From Bugula neritina (lineage: Eukaryota; Bryozoa; Gymnolaemata; Cheilostomatida; Bugulidae): a stretch of DNA of 64,000 nt. The stretch lies in assembly GCA_964035545.1 (NCBI GenBank), contig OZ037766.1:29288173-29352172 (forward strand). Reading direction: 5' to 3'. Positions within the stretch are counted from its first letter, which is position 1. The number at the start of each line of letters is the position of its first letter. The position numbers and the translations under genes are program-made. Shown piece by piece: positions 35,530 to 48,317 of this stretch. The notes beneath the pieces were generated by a model, which saw nothing but the letters and a program-made list of their open reading frames with translations, searched no databases and was not told where the DNA came from.

Positions 35530-38500
35530 ACCTCCGAAGAGTGTACACAAATGGGTGACGCTTTTGTCGTTTTGTACTCTTTGTTATCCTAATAAACAGA
35601 AAAGTGTGTACGATGTAAAAACCTTGTTTTTCTAGTATTGTAATCAAATAGTTAATCTCCTAACGTAAAAAGAGTTATTTTCTGTCTTATCTATTTTACA
35701 TATTTAACATCCAGTAGAGTAAAACTTCAATCTCTTGGATATATTGCAAATTTACACTTATTTTGTCTTGTGACGTCAATGGCGCCAACGCTAAAGTTAG
35801 TCACGCCCATGTAATGTGATGCGTTACAATAACTCTGTTATGCATTAGTAAGTTAATACAAAAGCCTTTTGTTAGCCTGCTACAGTACTCTCGTCAGTCA
35901 TATCATTGTGATACACGAAGGTTGAGGGTTTTAATTTATAGATATGAAAATTACTAGGATAAACATCATTTTGGTGATCATTCCATTTAAAACAACACAG
36001 AATAAGCTAATAGTACAATGCATATATATGGCAGAGGAACAAAGGGTAAATAGTATTAACAGAAAACAACAGGAGCTACAATAATGTTGAATAAACCTAG
36101 CCTTCCTAAGTTAACAATATAAGGTATCTTGAGAGAATACATTTTATTACTAAGGTGAAATTGAAATGAGTTAGGAAAAAACAGTTTAGCTAATCGAAAT
36201 AATTATAAGCAATTATTAAAAGTGGGATGCTGCCAAAGCCATTAGTCTCTTTTCAAAGACTGGGCATAAGCAGCAGCATAAATACAACTTATAACAGCAT
36301 TATAGTATCTATGCTAAGAAATTGTGAAAATGCATGCAGAACTTCAACCAAAGACAACATGATCGGTGAAACATTTACATCAGCATTTTCATTATAATTG
36401 ATTTATAACTTTTGACATCACATTAAGTAATCAAATCATTATTTTTGCAAGAGTAAGTATAAACATAGATTGTACACATATATAAACACAACTAAAGTTC
36501 TTACATTTTCCATTCCTGAATTGCGCATTAATATATGTCTAGCAGATTAATAACATAGAAAATAATGAGTTTCCACATCCGATTTTAGAACTGCTTTTAA
36601 TCTTGGGCTATTACATATTTTTTTCTGTTTGTAAAAGCTTTGTTAACAATTGAACAAACTTTTTTATATAGCCTGATTGCAAAAATATAGAATTAAACTG
36701 ATGCTATACCTTGTACCTGAAAAAGAAAACTCTTGATAAATTTTAAGTTCAACACCCATCTAGATTCACAACTTTTAACAAGAAAACACTTATTTAAATA
36801 GAATTTAGCAGTAAAAAAAGAACTGTAATAAACAATGCTGAGCATGTAAAGATATTCCGTAAGAAAGCTAAAATATACTGTAAATAACACAGCAGTGGGG
36901 GTGGGGGAGGGGGTACAACAAATAAAAAGAGGCAGTTTGAGGATAATTAACAGAGGGTAATATATAAACTTCACAGGATTGAATAACATTTAGTAGGCTG
37001 TTGAAGAAAAGGAACATATTTGTCCAAACAATTTCTTCAAATACGTAAAATTAGCAAAAGACACTCTGATGGTCGTCAACTGTCTACATAGACACCCGGC
37101 ACTAGTCTTTTAATGCAATATTAAAAATAAATATACTGGTCTAGATACAAATTATAAACTGCGATAAAAGTATTAGAGCCAAACACAAACTTCACCAAAA
37201 ACAAATTAAAGTAAAAGATTTGTAACAGAGTACAAGGAAATAAGAGTGAAGGTAATAGGGCTTAATATTGATTTGCCAGTAAGGACACTTGGGGCTCAAT
37301 ATGTGATTTATAGGTATCTAAGTATTATTGTAAACACTCACTAGTAGATTAAAAAATTTATATAAAACTATTTCATATAAATTTGTTTGTTTACAAGATA
37401 TAATGTAAAGACAAATAGCGCAAAAAATTATTGAGTCATCATTTTTCATATTGAATCATTAAAAATAAAACTGTTGAGTAAGTTCCTATCATTTAGTAAA
37501 AACATTAGTTTTCTTCAATGCATAACCATGGTAGAATAGCAACATTTATATATTTAACAAGTGCTGGGTGCAATTTTTAAGAAAGCACTTTATAAGAAGA
37601 TTCAGTAAAATTTGCCATCAACAAAATGAGACAGAGCACGACTTACTAACCAGAAATTCCCCCTCCCCCCTTGCGCGGTGCTTTTTGAATTGACACCCTG
37701 GTGACAGATCTACATTCACAGCATTGACAACCATAAATGTAACAAATAAGATGATAGAATTCCCCCAGTTGGCTTAGGAGCGTTGAGCTTTATTTAATTG
37801 AGAAAAATTTAGTGAGTACTTAGTAGAACATCAACCAAAAAACATTTGGTCATTTTACTTAATTTAGTACACATTAGAAATCTTTAGCTTTTAGCTGATA
37901 TTACAATTTAGTTGCTAATGTACATGAGTTTTTGCTTTAAAATAATCAAAATTAAAAAAATACAACCAAGTGATTAATGGTATTTTTAAATTTGCTTAAC
38001 TTCGTATGTTTTTCCCTAATTATTTGGCTATTCAGAATTTGCAGCTTTTAGGTGTTAGGGAAAAACATGAGAAAATGAGCAAAATTAAAAGAACCTTGAT
38101 TATTTAGTTGTATTTGCTAATATTTTCTTAGTTTTGAGCAAAACCCCATATAAATTAGCAAATAAACTGTGAAAAATAGCTAAAAACTGGAGATTTCCAA
38201 TGGGTACTAAATAAGTAAAATGACCCATTTGTCACTGCAGACTGGATGCTGAAAGACAACTTTGCTTTTATTGCAACTGTCAAACTAAAATACTAAAGGT
38301 ACAAGCACACATGTAAACATAGCAATATTTCTGCAATGCCACACTGAAACCTGTTTGTCAAACAACAGTTAGAATATTCAAGTCAAAACTGTTTATGCGA
38401 AACATTGAAATTGCTTCAACTATACATCCGTAAAAGCAGTTTAACGTCATTCTGAAAAGGTTGATAGAACTTTTCCACAGCAGATAATGTTTTTGGATGC

Positions 38501-41500
38501 ATGCTGTTCAACATGTTTCGGAGAGCATTCGTATCAGCTTTTCTTTTTTCTTCACATTTATCTTTTCTTCCTTCGTCAACTGGTATAGACAACTTCTGAG
38601 ATAGCAGAGTAATCGTATCAGAATATGTGGCAGCGTCCAGTTGATCAACATATATTAGATTTATCTGAAGTCATAGAGAATGAAGCATGCAGTTTAAAAG
38701 AGAATATAATTTCACTTTATCTGAAATTTATGACACTGTAGGCTATATAGAATTTAATTGTGTGTTTACGCTACCACTTTGCCACATTTCAACAGTTGCA
38801 GCTATTTATCTTAAAAACTTTAACTATGATAACACAGAATTTAGGAAGAGCTAAAAATTTACTTTTTAATTCATTACCTTAGTGTCAATGGAATTTTTAA
38901 ATAAAAATATACTTGTTGATCGACTTTTATATATTATGTATGTTCCATTATATAAGGCTAAAAGGTCAAACTAATGCACACAGCACAAAATATTTAATAT
39001 AATTCCCACATATTACGTTGACAAATGTTTCATGTTCCTGATCATTGAATACATAATAAACTGAATCCTAAACATCAGTTATGCGTATAGCTTTATGAGA
39101 AAAATTAAAATTAGGCAGCTAAACAGCGACAAATTAAAAAAAACTATAACAAAACAATAATTGAAGCAAATATATACCTGTATTAATTTAACTAAAAGTT
39201 GAAATAATTTACCATAGACGAGGGAATGTATTTAGGTAAAGCAACCATATAAGGGTAATAAATTCCTTGAAGTATGAAGGTGTACAGCGCATCATCTTTG
39301 GTATCTGATTTTTGACACTCTTCAGCTCCAAACTCTTTCAAGCATTTCTAAATTGACACGGCAAAAATGATAACAAAACAATAAAGTATAAACAAAATTT
39401 ATTTCCGGGGAAACTTCACTGTCAAATCAGAGATAAATAAAGCATTTCATTTGTCTGCTTAGTAACTATAAAAAATAAATTATTTGGTTAACCTAGACAA
39501 ACATCTTAAAGCCAAAATTACAATTTATAAAAGCCAATAAAATGTGTAAGACTCTTCACATAAAATATTGGCACCAACAAAATATAATAAAATAGCTACA
39601 CAGCAAATTTTATTTAAATTAGCCTTCATGCTTTTTAATTTCATCACAAGACATATACGGTATAATGGGGATTGTCACACCTGAGCTTTATTGAGTCTTT
39701 TGACAACAAACTGGTGGACTGCCTCTTTGGTAGGTTCCATTAAAACCAGCATCTGCTGGACATACTGAACAAGCCGGGAAACAGGGTCGCACACGAATGC
39801 AACTAGCTTTGATGTCGGCGTCATCCAATAAGATAATTTCTCCAATTCATCACTCAACTATATAGAAACAAACTCGAGAGTGATAATAGTAATTACCTCC
39901 TAGTAAACTTACAATCAATAGTTAGACACTTTGCCTTTCCTATTCCTTTCATTTCAGATACATTTTCAACGCTACGAGGAAAGACTGTAATCACCTTGCA
40001 CAACAAACTGAATGCGTAGTAACTACAGCAGCACTTACCAGCTGATCACGGTCTTGTTGGAAAAATAATGATGTCAACAGACGCTTGTCATTGGCTAAAA
40101 ATAAAGGCTCAGGTGGCTGCAGAAGTTCACCTAGAATCTATAAATAAGTTGGAGAAAGTGAGAGTTTTCATTAAACAAAATAAATGAGTAAAAGTACTCG
40201 AATTCCATGACAGATTTTAGACAAGTTTATTAACGTATGTGCAATAATATCTCAATCGCTAATGGAAAACATAAGCAAGAGCCGTCAAAAGAACTACAGC
40301 TATGTACTGATCAGGAAAAAAAAACCCTACTACTAGAATCTCCTCCTTACGATTAGTTAAAACTGAGTACAAATGTGCATAATTATTCTAAAATTTACCA
40401 ATTATTGGCGACAGTAGTTCTATTGCAAAATTATTCATTTCCAAGAAAAATTTCTTATTTTAGCCCTAGTAAACCGACAATTTAAACTCTAAATACACCA
40501 ACATGAGCAGCTGCAAATTTCTACATTGAAGAAGGGATCAAGGTTTGAGGTCAAGGAGTTATTGGCACCACTAGAAAGCATGAAAGATCTTTCAGACATT
40601 GAAAATAAGCAGTGCACAAAATGTACAGCATAGGAAATCAACACGCATCAAATACATCAACAATGCTATCTTGATGTATCCATAAGACAATTTTTTAATC
40701 AAGTCAGCAGAAAACTACTTCTAGGACCAGTGCTTTGACCAAAAATAAATTGAATATATTGAAAAACTTTTAACCATTCTTACTACGCAGCATTAAAAAA
40801 ATTACACAAAAGCTCGTCAGAAATGGTAAAATTTGAGAAAATTAATTTGTAGAAAAAATACACACGTATTAAATTATTTATTGTGCTTTTTTTTATTAGA
40901 AGTATTTTCTTTTAGCTTGTTCAAAAGGTAGGAGATTTATATGTAGTTTTTTTACTTGACTGTAGTGATTGGAGAGGTATTCCATAGAGCATCGGGAACC
41001 AAAGTGGATACTATCGTTGACTAATAGCAAACCAGTTTTATATTCTAGAGGTGATAAGAAATCCATGTTGTAACACCCCTCAATTCCGACTAGTATAACC
41101 TAACATGGAAATAATAAATTGTTAGATATGTGAACACCAAGTGAATGTATGGATAAGTGCGCATCCAGCAAATATGTAAGAAATTAATCTGCAACTTTTA
41201 CAAGTATTTGGAAAAATTGAAAACTAATAGTTGATAATAAAGTACATGACCTGACATTTTTAGTACCGGCAATAAAATAAGATCATCTGATATAGCTTTG
41301 ATTCAACTTAAATTAGAAGGCAAAGCAAAAGCAATAAAAACTGCACCTTAGGAGCACAGACTAAATGGCCATCTCCAGTTTTCCAACAAGGATTAACATG
41401 ATCTTCTTCTACAGTCAAATTTTGATCAATACATTCTCCAGCTGGACTTTTGAAATTAAAATAGTGTCTAGCAGATCTATCCAAAGCTACAATGAACACA

Positions 41501-44500
41501 AACAGTTTGGAATATCAACAAATGAGATATAACATGGTTGCATTTTTTGCAAGTTAGCAGCTGATGATGAATAAAAATCAAGCAGATATCATTTTGTGTA
41601 GATAATAAAAATAAAACATACCATTAAAAACATTACCAGCCTATAGTGATGCATGTGTATATTAATTGATAGATAAAATAGTTTTTGATATGGCAAAAAT
41701 AAAAAGTTAAAGTAAAACACCCCAATTGGGCACAATAAAATTTAATAACCTGATGCAAAAAAAGCACAATGCTATTCTTAAAAGAATCTTCACAAACATA
41801 TTTGAAATAAAATTGCATATTGGCTAATGAAATACAAAAGTATGAATTTACTGTGCAAATTGAAAGCAATCAGAGTATATCATGCATATACTGCATTATA
41901 ATTCCTGAGAATTCAGTTTAAAGACAGATTTCAACAAAAAGCATTAAAGTCATTTTTCAAACAATAGTTACTTACACTGCACAGTTTTTGCCACGCTTGG
42001 TCGTCTGATATGATCCAGTTTAATGTAGCCACTCCAAGTGAAGAACGTCGTGATTAGTGTTGCAAATAAAAGTATTTTCTGCATGTTACGACTGCAGCAG
42101 CGAAAATTTGGCCAACAGAAGAATCTGACACACGAGACAGGTGGTGGTAACGAAGTGCGAAAGCCTTTCCGAAGACTCGGAGACGGACTACGAGTACGAC
42201 TCAGCGAGCTGGTACTCTGCTCGAGATCCAGCTCGTCTAGAGCACTACACGACAGAGAATCGGTCATCATTGTGGTGCGCGAGAGATTGAAAAAGCTCAA
42301 CAGTAGTGAAAAATTAGTAGCATACACATCCACCGACTACCTGTAGTTTGTACACGACAGCAAACGTGGCAAAGAGAGCTTAAAAAGCACACAGCAAACA
42401 GGCGGACAAGAGCACTTAAAGAGATATGCCAACATGGGATCTTCCTATTTACATAATCTGTGTAGAAGAAGGTTACTGCTCATCTCACTTATATCTAACC
42501 ACTCTACTAAGGGGATCATCAGCTCTATTTACATATACTATAGTACCGCACTGCCCCGTTTGTTGACATTTTGTGTATAATTATATTGACTGAGGGTATT
42601 AAAGCAATGTCAACTTAACAGTATAATTCTGAAAATAACCTGTAACCAGACACATATTTATGTAAATAATCAAAAAACTACTTGACAAACACAAGTAACA
42701 TCTTAATGCCACAGCTTACAATAGAGAGATTATATTTCAGTTTGATGAGTGAAGATCGCAGATAATCCTAAACCTCTGCTCCTAACTATTAATATCCATT
42801 TGAAGCAATTTGATTTTTTCCTGTAAGCAAAATCTCCCATCCTTCACATGTCCCTTTGCAAAAATGCCTCTTAGCGAAAAATTATTTTGAGAATAAACAA
42901 TATTCTATCATTCACAGGAGCTGTAAGTGCAGAACACAACATACTGACTGGGTTTTCAGTCTAATAAAACAGCCATCATTCTTACATACACAATTGTATC
43001 AGCATTGCAACATGGTAAGACAATTACATCCTCCAAAGCCACCGTGATGGTTCTGGATATGATGTCACAAGTTGTGAGAACCACACAACAACACATGACT
43101 AATAGCAGAATATCAACAGAACAAGGATCTAAATACTCTTGGGAGGGGGTGGTGAGGTGGAATACTCTGGGGGGGGGGGGTGTGAGGTGAAATGCCTGGA
43201 GCTATATTTAGCAAATACCTGTTTTTCTGCAATGACGCACAGAGACTCGAGGTCGATACACTTGCACTCTTTCAGACATCTTTCCAGAAGTCTGTTAATT
43301 TGCACGCCTGGAATACAGAGTTGTCTTGTCAAAGGCTAAGTGACTCATCCCCTCAAACTCGCATCAAACGAACAGAGAGAAAATATTTAGACACTTGCAT
43401 AAGAAAAAAATTTAAAACCGATACTAGTAAATTGCAAGATAATGCAGCCAATAAATGAAGAGTAGTTCAATAATGCCTTGTCCACTATTTGAGTCAGAAG
43501 TTTGTATCAATTCTTCCCCAATGGTGCTATACTTTTATATTCAGAAGAAAGTATTTAATTGCTCGAATAGTAGAATAAATATTCTATGAAAAGTCACCTT
43601 TACGAGAAAGTCTCCCAGGTTCAAAGCCAGGGCAGGCCACGTGGTTAAACTCTATATTTATCATGAGTGCTCCTTCATTTGGCCTCGTCTGTTTGGGTTC
43701 CACCATACTGCATGTGGCTTGAGCTAAGATTCTAAAAAGATGTAAAAATACAGCAACCAGTGCACAGGAAAGAAGCTACATTCCTATGTCTGCTTTCTTG
43801 TCCATTCAGCATGGGTTAGAAATCATGAAGCAGCACCTCCTCCATACATGCAATAGGGGGTGTTGGAATTTTATTAACACAACCATATTACTTGCTTGGG
43901 GCAACACCTATAATCACGAAACATACTACAAAATATTCAACAATATTGAAGTCTTCAATGTTTCCAGTGCTGTGCCAGTTTCAACAATATGTATGTAGAT
44001 ACACAACAAGCTAGAGAATTAACAAAAAAATTATAATTTTAGATTATTGCAGTTTATACAAACTAAGCTTTTTTTAACTTTGAAGAAAAAAGGTGAAAAT
44101 AGAATGAAATTTGTATTATATATGGTATTCTATTACATATTGCTTTACAATGTAATATATCTGTACTATATATTGCATTATACATTATATTGTATTATAT
44201 AATGCAATGGTGAAAATAGAATTAAACTTGCATTCAACTGTTAAAAAATAATTTCATAAATCCCTCAAAATACAATGCATGCAAAACCTTGCCTGATTAT
44301 GACATCTACATAATACATTCATTCTGTGCTATAAACAGCTAGTTGTGAGTATTATATAGACTATAAAAATACACAACATGTCTAAATACAGAATGTATAA
44401 GGGAATTGGTGTAATTTAGGAGTTATCTTCTATTAGAGAACCAAGTCTCTAACATTTCCAATATTATTTGTAAACAAAATAAAAATTTGCCACCAAATAG

Positions 44501-46225
44501 CAGCTCAAATAAAGAGAGACAAAAATGTGACAGATTCTGCTTAGCAGCTTTTACAAAAGTGTCTGATCATTCTTGTCAAATTTTGAGCCCGTGCAAATTA
44601 TAACCTGTTTAAGTATTAAATGGTTATGGGTTGACTTTTACACTCTATATTCTTAGTGTCTAAACTGTGATTGGCCGATGTTGATATGATTAACTGACAG
44701 CGAGACTGGGTGCAAATATTGTCTTTAAATATTCAGGTAAAAGTGAAGGTCAGCTATAGATTGAACATGTGGATTGACACGTTAAAGTAGTCTATAGTGA
44801 AATGCAGGTTAAAGTAACACCAACTCAAATCAACCATGTTTAGCAAAAGTAATGTGCTCAGTGTTAAGAGTTTTAGTCACTAGTAAGTTATATTCAAGTT
44901 GACAACTTTTTGCTAAGAGATTAAAAAAACTCTCAGCAAGTAACTAGACAATAAATCCTAAACCAATTATTTACAGTTATGAGTAGAAAACATATTACTT
45001 CACAGATGTTGACCAGAGGTCACTCTATCTAAAAGGAGTTATGCAGTCTACAAAAATAATTTAATGCTCGATATTAAAGGTCAGAAAACTTTTGATAAAA
45101 GTTGAGTGAAATTTTGCAAAGTTACTTTCACCAGCGAATCTTGCAAGATTGCCTTAAATCAGACTGATATTTTGTTGCGACAAACTGGCTAGGAGTAATG
45201 CATTCTCCTTGAATGGAATAGTTTAGCCTTTATGTCAGGGTTACATTAGTAACACTCCTTGGACATCGCAAATAAATAACCCATTATAATTTGAGTGCTG
45301 TAGAAAATCGTGAAAAGTTAAAAATTAAGTGCTGCATTTAACAAATAAAAAATCTATTGATCATACAAAATGCCTGCTTGAGTAGAATATGAATATGGTG
45401 TGTTTCTAACGTTTGCTCATATCTTTGCTAAAATTAGCTGACTTAAAATCTTCACTCAGAGCGTTAGAAGGTTTGACAATCAATAGGGAATTTCACACAA
45501 TAAATGAAGAGAACATCCTAAATATTGAAAACTTACAGTGTTTCGCCGATATGAACATGACAACACCCGTAATCTGCACCAAACTCTATCTTAATATTCC
45601 GATAATCGTATGCTCTTCGGTCATCTAACCTCTGTAAAAAGGTAGTACATGATTTATGATGCCATAAGATTAAATTACACAAACTAGGAGTTATGTCCAC
45701 CATAATGGTGAAAATTTTGAATTAATTACTAGGAGTTACTTAAACTAGGAAAAAACACAATATAAATTTTGAACTACACCTTTTTTAATATTTCGAAAGT
45801 ATATTCAAACTCAGTATTTTTTAAAATTGCTAATTTATTCTGATATAGTAAAGTTTCACAAGCCTAGTGTAACTTTGACAATCACGGTTATACCCAAATG
45901 AGGAGAAAGTAAATATGGATATGCTACTTGCAGCACAAAACACAGTACAATTCATTGGTTAAAGTCACAACACAAATCAAGTACAAGTCACTAGTTGATG
46001 TTAATCATGACTTTCCGAGATCAGAATATTACAATGAAGTACTGGTTTCCCCGAGTTCTAAGATTAAGATAGCTATCGTCTTAAAGCCAATTATTAGCAA
46101 AAGCATCCAACACAAATTAAAGATAGTAAACAAAGAGAGTAAGTTGATTTAGAGCTTACTTTTGATCTTTCAATAAGTTGCAATAGAAATTCCCGTTCAC
46201 AATTAGCTAAGGGTCTGTCTTTCAT
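31355..46225 (-). CDS. EXOSC9: Exosome complex component EXOSC9 (Rrp45, PM/Scl-75), complete, 10 exons
   Basis: Exons in transcript order (minus strand): 46225-46160, 45631-45537, 43731-43598, 43307-43219, 34878-34741, 33984-33902, 33274-33142, 32622-32467, 32245-32015, 31528-31355. Total 1299 nt, 432 residues, close to the 430-440 usual in animals. Diagnostic blocks: PLANCEREFLLQLIE start; DDRRAYDYRNI; FGADYGCCHV; PGFEPGR; CIDLESLCV; VLNHAGNILDACSLAAISAL; HFRRPDVTV; PLSVHHMPICTSFSFF. Residues 1 to about 290 form the RNase PH-like fold. The tail is acidic and low-complexity and ends with a basic RKRKPRGKKK cluster, a likely nuclear signal. In animals this subunit is a non-catalytic part of the hexameric ring for 3'-5' RNA decay and processing. 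The donor after 32467 (GTTGGT) is weak. Intron 4 (43218-34879) is 8.3 kb and holds two other genes. Confidence 0.95.
33048..33130. repeat. Tandem repeat beside an EXOSC9 splice donor
   Basis: About two and a half copies of a unit containing GGCAACAAGCAATGACCTCT, ending about 12 bp from the exon 7 boundary on the intron side. Confidence 0.7.
34131..34285. repeat. Degenerate TACTAGTACCAGTAGT repeat
   Basis: Repeated words built from CTACTACCTGATTACTAGTA, in an EXOSC9 intron. Copies are irregular and partly inverted. Confidence 0.55.
35171..35209. repeat. Perfect 15-bp hairpin of CCCT/AGGG repeats
   Basis: Arms at 35171-35185 (TTCTCCCTCCCTCCC) and 35195-35209 are exact reverse complements with a 9-nt loop, in the large EXOSC9 intron. 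The pyrimidine arm could also form triplex DNA and the purine arm a quadruplex. Confidence 0.75.
35440..35546 (-). ncRNA. U6: U6 spliceosomal snRNA gene
   Basis: On the minus strand, bases from the ACATATAC block to the end match the near-universal U6 sequence. They include the ACAGAGA box, the AGC triad and the 3' end CGTTCCATATTTTT. The 5' stem-loop has different bases from the human one but the same length and still pairs (GUAC-CUC / GAG-GUAC around UUCG). A run of eight T follows, a good Pol III stop. Length is 107 nt. I see no TATA box 25-30 bp upstream, so promoter type is unclear. It lies inside EXOSC9 intron 4 on the same strand. Confidence 0.93.
35560..38410. other. Intron sequence between U6 and the nested sulfotransferase gene
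   Basis: AT-rich EXOSC9 intron. No exon or RNA gene recognised. A G-rich tract lies at about 36895-36914 and a C-rich tract at about 37660-37672. Confidence 0.5.
38416..42270 (-). CDS. CHST15-like type II membrane sulfotransferase homologue with degraded PAPS motifs, 7 exons
   Basis: Exons in transcript order (minus strand): 42270-41976, 41486-41347, 41099-40956, 40137-40039, 39857-39681, 39347-39213, 38664-38416 (TGA). Total 1239 nt, 412 residues; all phases agree. Residues 1-64 are a Ser-rich cytoplasmic tail, about 65-82 a membrane anchor (ILLFATLITTFFTWSGYI), the rest lumenal with NLT and NDS sequons. Similarity to carbohydrate sulfotransferase 15 (GalNAc4S-6ST): NPCWKTGDGHLVC before the first strand; KLVAFVCDPVSRL in the 3'-phosphate position; LQGIYYPYM; and the C-terminal FYQPFQNDVKLLL. 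CHST15 enzymes transfer sulfate from PAPS to chondroitin sulfate in the Golgi. Here the 5' motif, normally PKCGTTD, reads EGCYNMD, and the 3' motif has Cys for Arg and Gln for Ser. Activity is doubtful. Shorter than human CHST15 (561). The whole gene lies in EXOSC9 intron 4, same strand. Confidence 0.85.
44100..45400. other. EXOSC9 intron sequence, nothing recognised
   Basis: AT-rich intron between EXOSC9 exons 3 and 2 with no supported exon or RNA gene. Confidence 0.5.
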
Positions 46226-48317
46226 TGTTAATAGCAACTGGAAACAAATACAGAATATAAAGGTGATAATTTTTATGGTTTTAGCAATTCATCTTTGCAA
46301 AGACATCTAACATTTGACATTACCATAGTACTAGAATTAGTATTTCGGCATTTTTAAATTGCAATAAAAACAAATGTAATATTAAAAATAATACTAAGAG
46401 TTAGTTTAAATCTAATGTCTAATACGAAGAGTAGTAGTAATGTTAATACATAATGATAAATGTTGGTTATACTAATTTTCATCTTGCAGTTACTATAATA
46501 TAACTATATACTGTAGTATATTAACTACTGATCATCCATTTGACTTAGCTGTTAGCACTAAAGTTGATGAATATAATATTAATCATCAGTCATCACCCAA
46601 TCTATAACTTGCAAATGTAAGTGTAAAGATACAAGTAAAAATTATTATAAATAAAATATTATCATTACAAGTGAAGCTAAGAGTAAATTAGTAATTGCCA
46701 AACTCAATCAGAAGTGACAATTGTCATCATTACTGATTAGTGATTATTTTCAGCTTCAAGCTCATGTCATTGACTCGTGGTCAATCAGTGTGATCAACAT
46801 CTAGTTCTAGTGATGTTAATTTTAACATTTAAGAGTTATTATAATTGTTTAACTTAAAACTAATGATATACTTAAGTTATAGTACTTATACTTATAATTA
46901 TACTTATTAACTAACTTATAGTTTTAGTTATACTTATAAATTTATTTACTTTTACTTTTACAGTTTTAGTTAATGTTATTAATATTATTTGGTAATTTAC
47001 TATTCTGGTAAAACTTTATTATAGGTGTTATCACAGTAGTACAACATAGCATGCTCAGTGAGTTTGCCCAAGTATTATAAATACGTTATGGCATGAAATT
47101 GGCAAATAACTGCCATTATAAACCGTTAAAATGTGAAGTGTTCATTTGTTATGATTGTTATTATCATCAGATTGACTACAATGCTCAGCTTTTAGCGGAT
47201 AATATATATAACGGAAATAGATCCGTATATCGTTACATAAAAAACACAATATATAAATATAATTTGTTTTTTGTTTCAAATGTATTTGACAAAATTTTTT
47301 TATTTATTCAATATTAAAACTGTTAAAATAATTGTATTGACGTTCCAACTAATTTCGCAGGATATTCATATCCGATTTTCACTAGGTGACATTAAAATAT
47401 AGAATATCTGAAAAAATCTGGTAATACTTGCTTTGAAACTTCAACATTTTTGCTTTTTGTACAGCTTTGAATCAATATAATCACTATTGCTGTGGAAATA
47501 AAATGTATGTCTAAAAATTCTACATTTCTGACTTCTACACAGTAAAACTAAGAATAAAACCAATATGAATAGTGATACTAAAAGTAAATTTAAAATTAAT
47601 AGTAATACTAATAGTAATAGTAATATTAATATTAATAATTAGTAATACTAATACTAATACTAATAGCAATACTGATGCCGTGATGGTAATAATAAATAAT
47701 AAGAGTAAAATAAGTTCTAGTAGTAGTACTAGTAGCAGTAGCAGTACTCACTTTAAGTTTTAATTTGGGCTGAGCCTAGAATATCAATATGAAAAATGGC
47801 CATATTTTTCTTTTATGTAAACGGCGCAAATCGTATTAAATTGTCATGGCCACCATCAATGTCCCAGGCATCGCCACAAGATAAAGACTGATCTGAAATT
47901 ATAATCATGATGGTTGTCCTTAATATTGCTATCATTTTATTTAAGAAGTCAATGCAATTATTAAAGTGAACCCGAACCCAATGTTAATTATTGACTGTGG
48001 CGATTGTATTGTCATTAGGAATAAACTTTTATTTAAGATAGTCGCAGTGATAGCGTGCCAGAATTTTTATCAATATTGCTTACTGCATAAACTGATAGTT
48101 TGATTGATGTAATTTTAACTATTTTATGATTATCATATTTATAGTTATGCTATAGCTCACGTGCCATTGTGGTTTTGATTATATTGCTTCGTATGAAAAA
48201 TGTTGCTACTATTGTCATATTAATTCGAAAACACTGATGAATTTCAAAGTTTTTGAAGCAGTTATATTGATTTTATTTTAGTAGCTGCCTACGCACCGTT
48301 GTTATATATTTTCTAAA
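46226..48317. other. Divergent intergenic region between EXOSC9 and the THAP gene
   Basis: About 2.1 kb separating head-to-head start codons. It should contain both promoters, but I see no clear TATA boxes or other elements. It is AT-rich with many ATTA/TAAT words. Confidence 0.6.
47575..47755. repeat. Imperfect trinucleotide repeats (AAT/AGT family)
   Basis: Runs of AATAGTAAT-like words pass into AGTAGTAGTACTAGTAGCAG. The open frame across it is repeat-derived. Confidence 0.75.

Noticed and set aside
42038-42346. 102-residue plus-strand open frame
   Set aside because: Antisense to exon 1 of the CHST15-like gene, which has phased junctions and family similarity.
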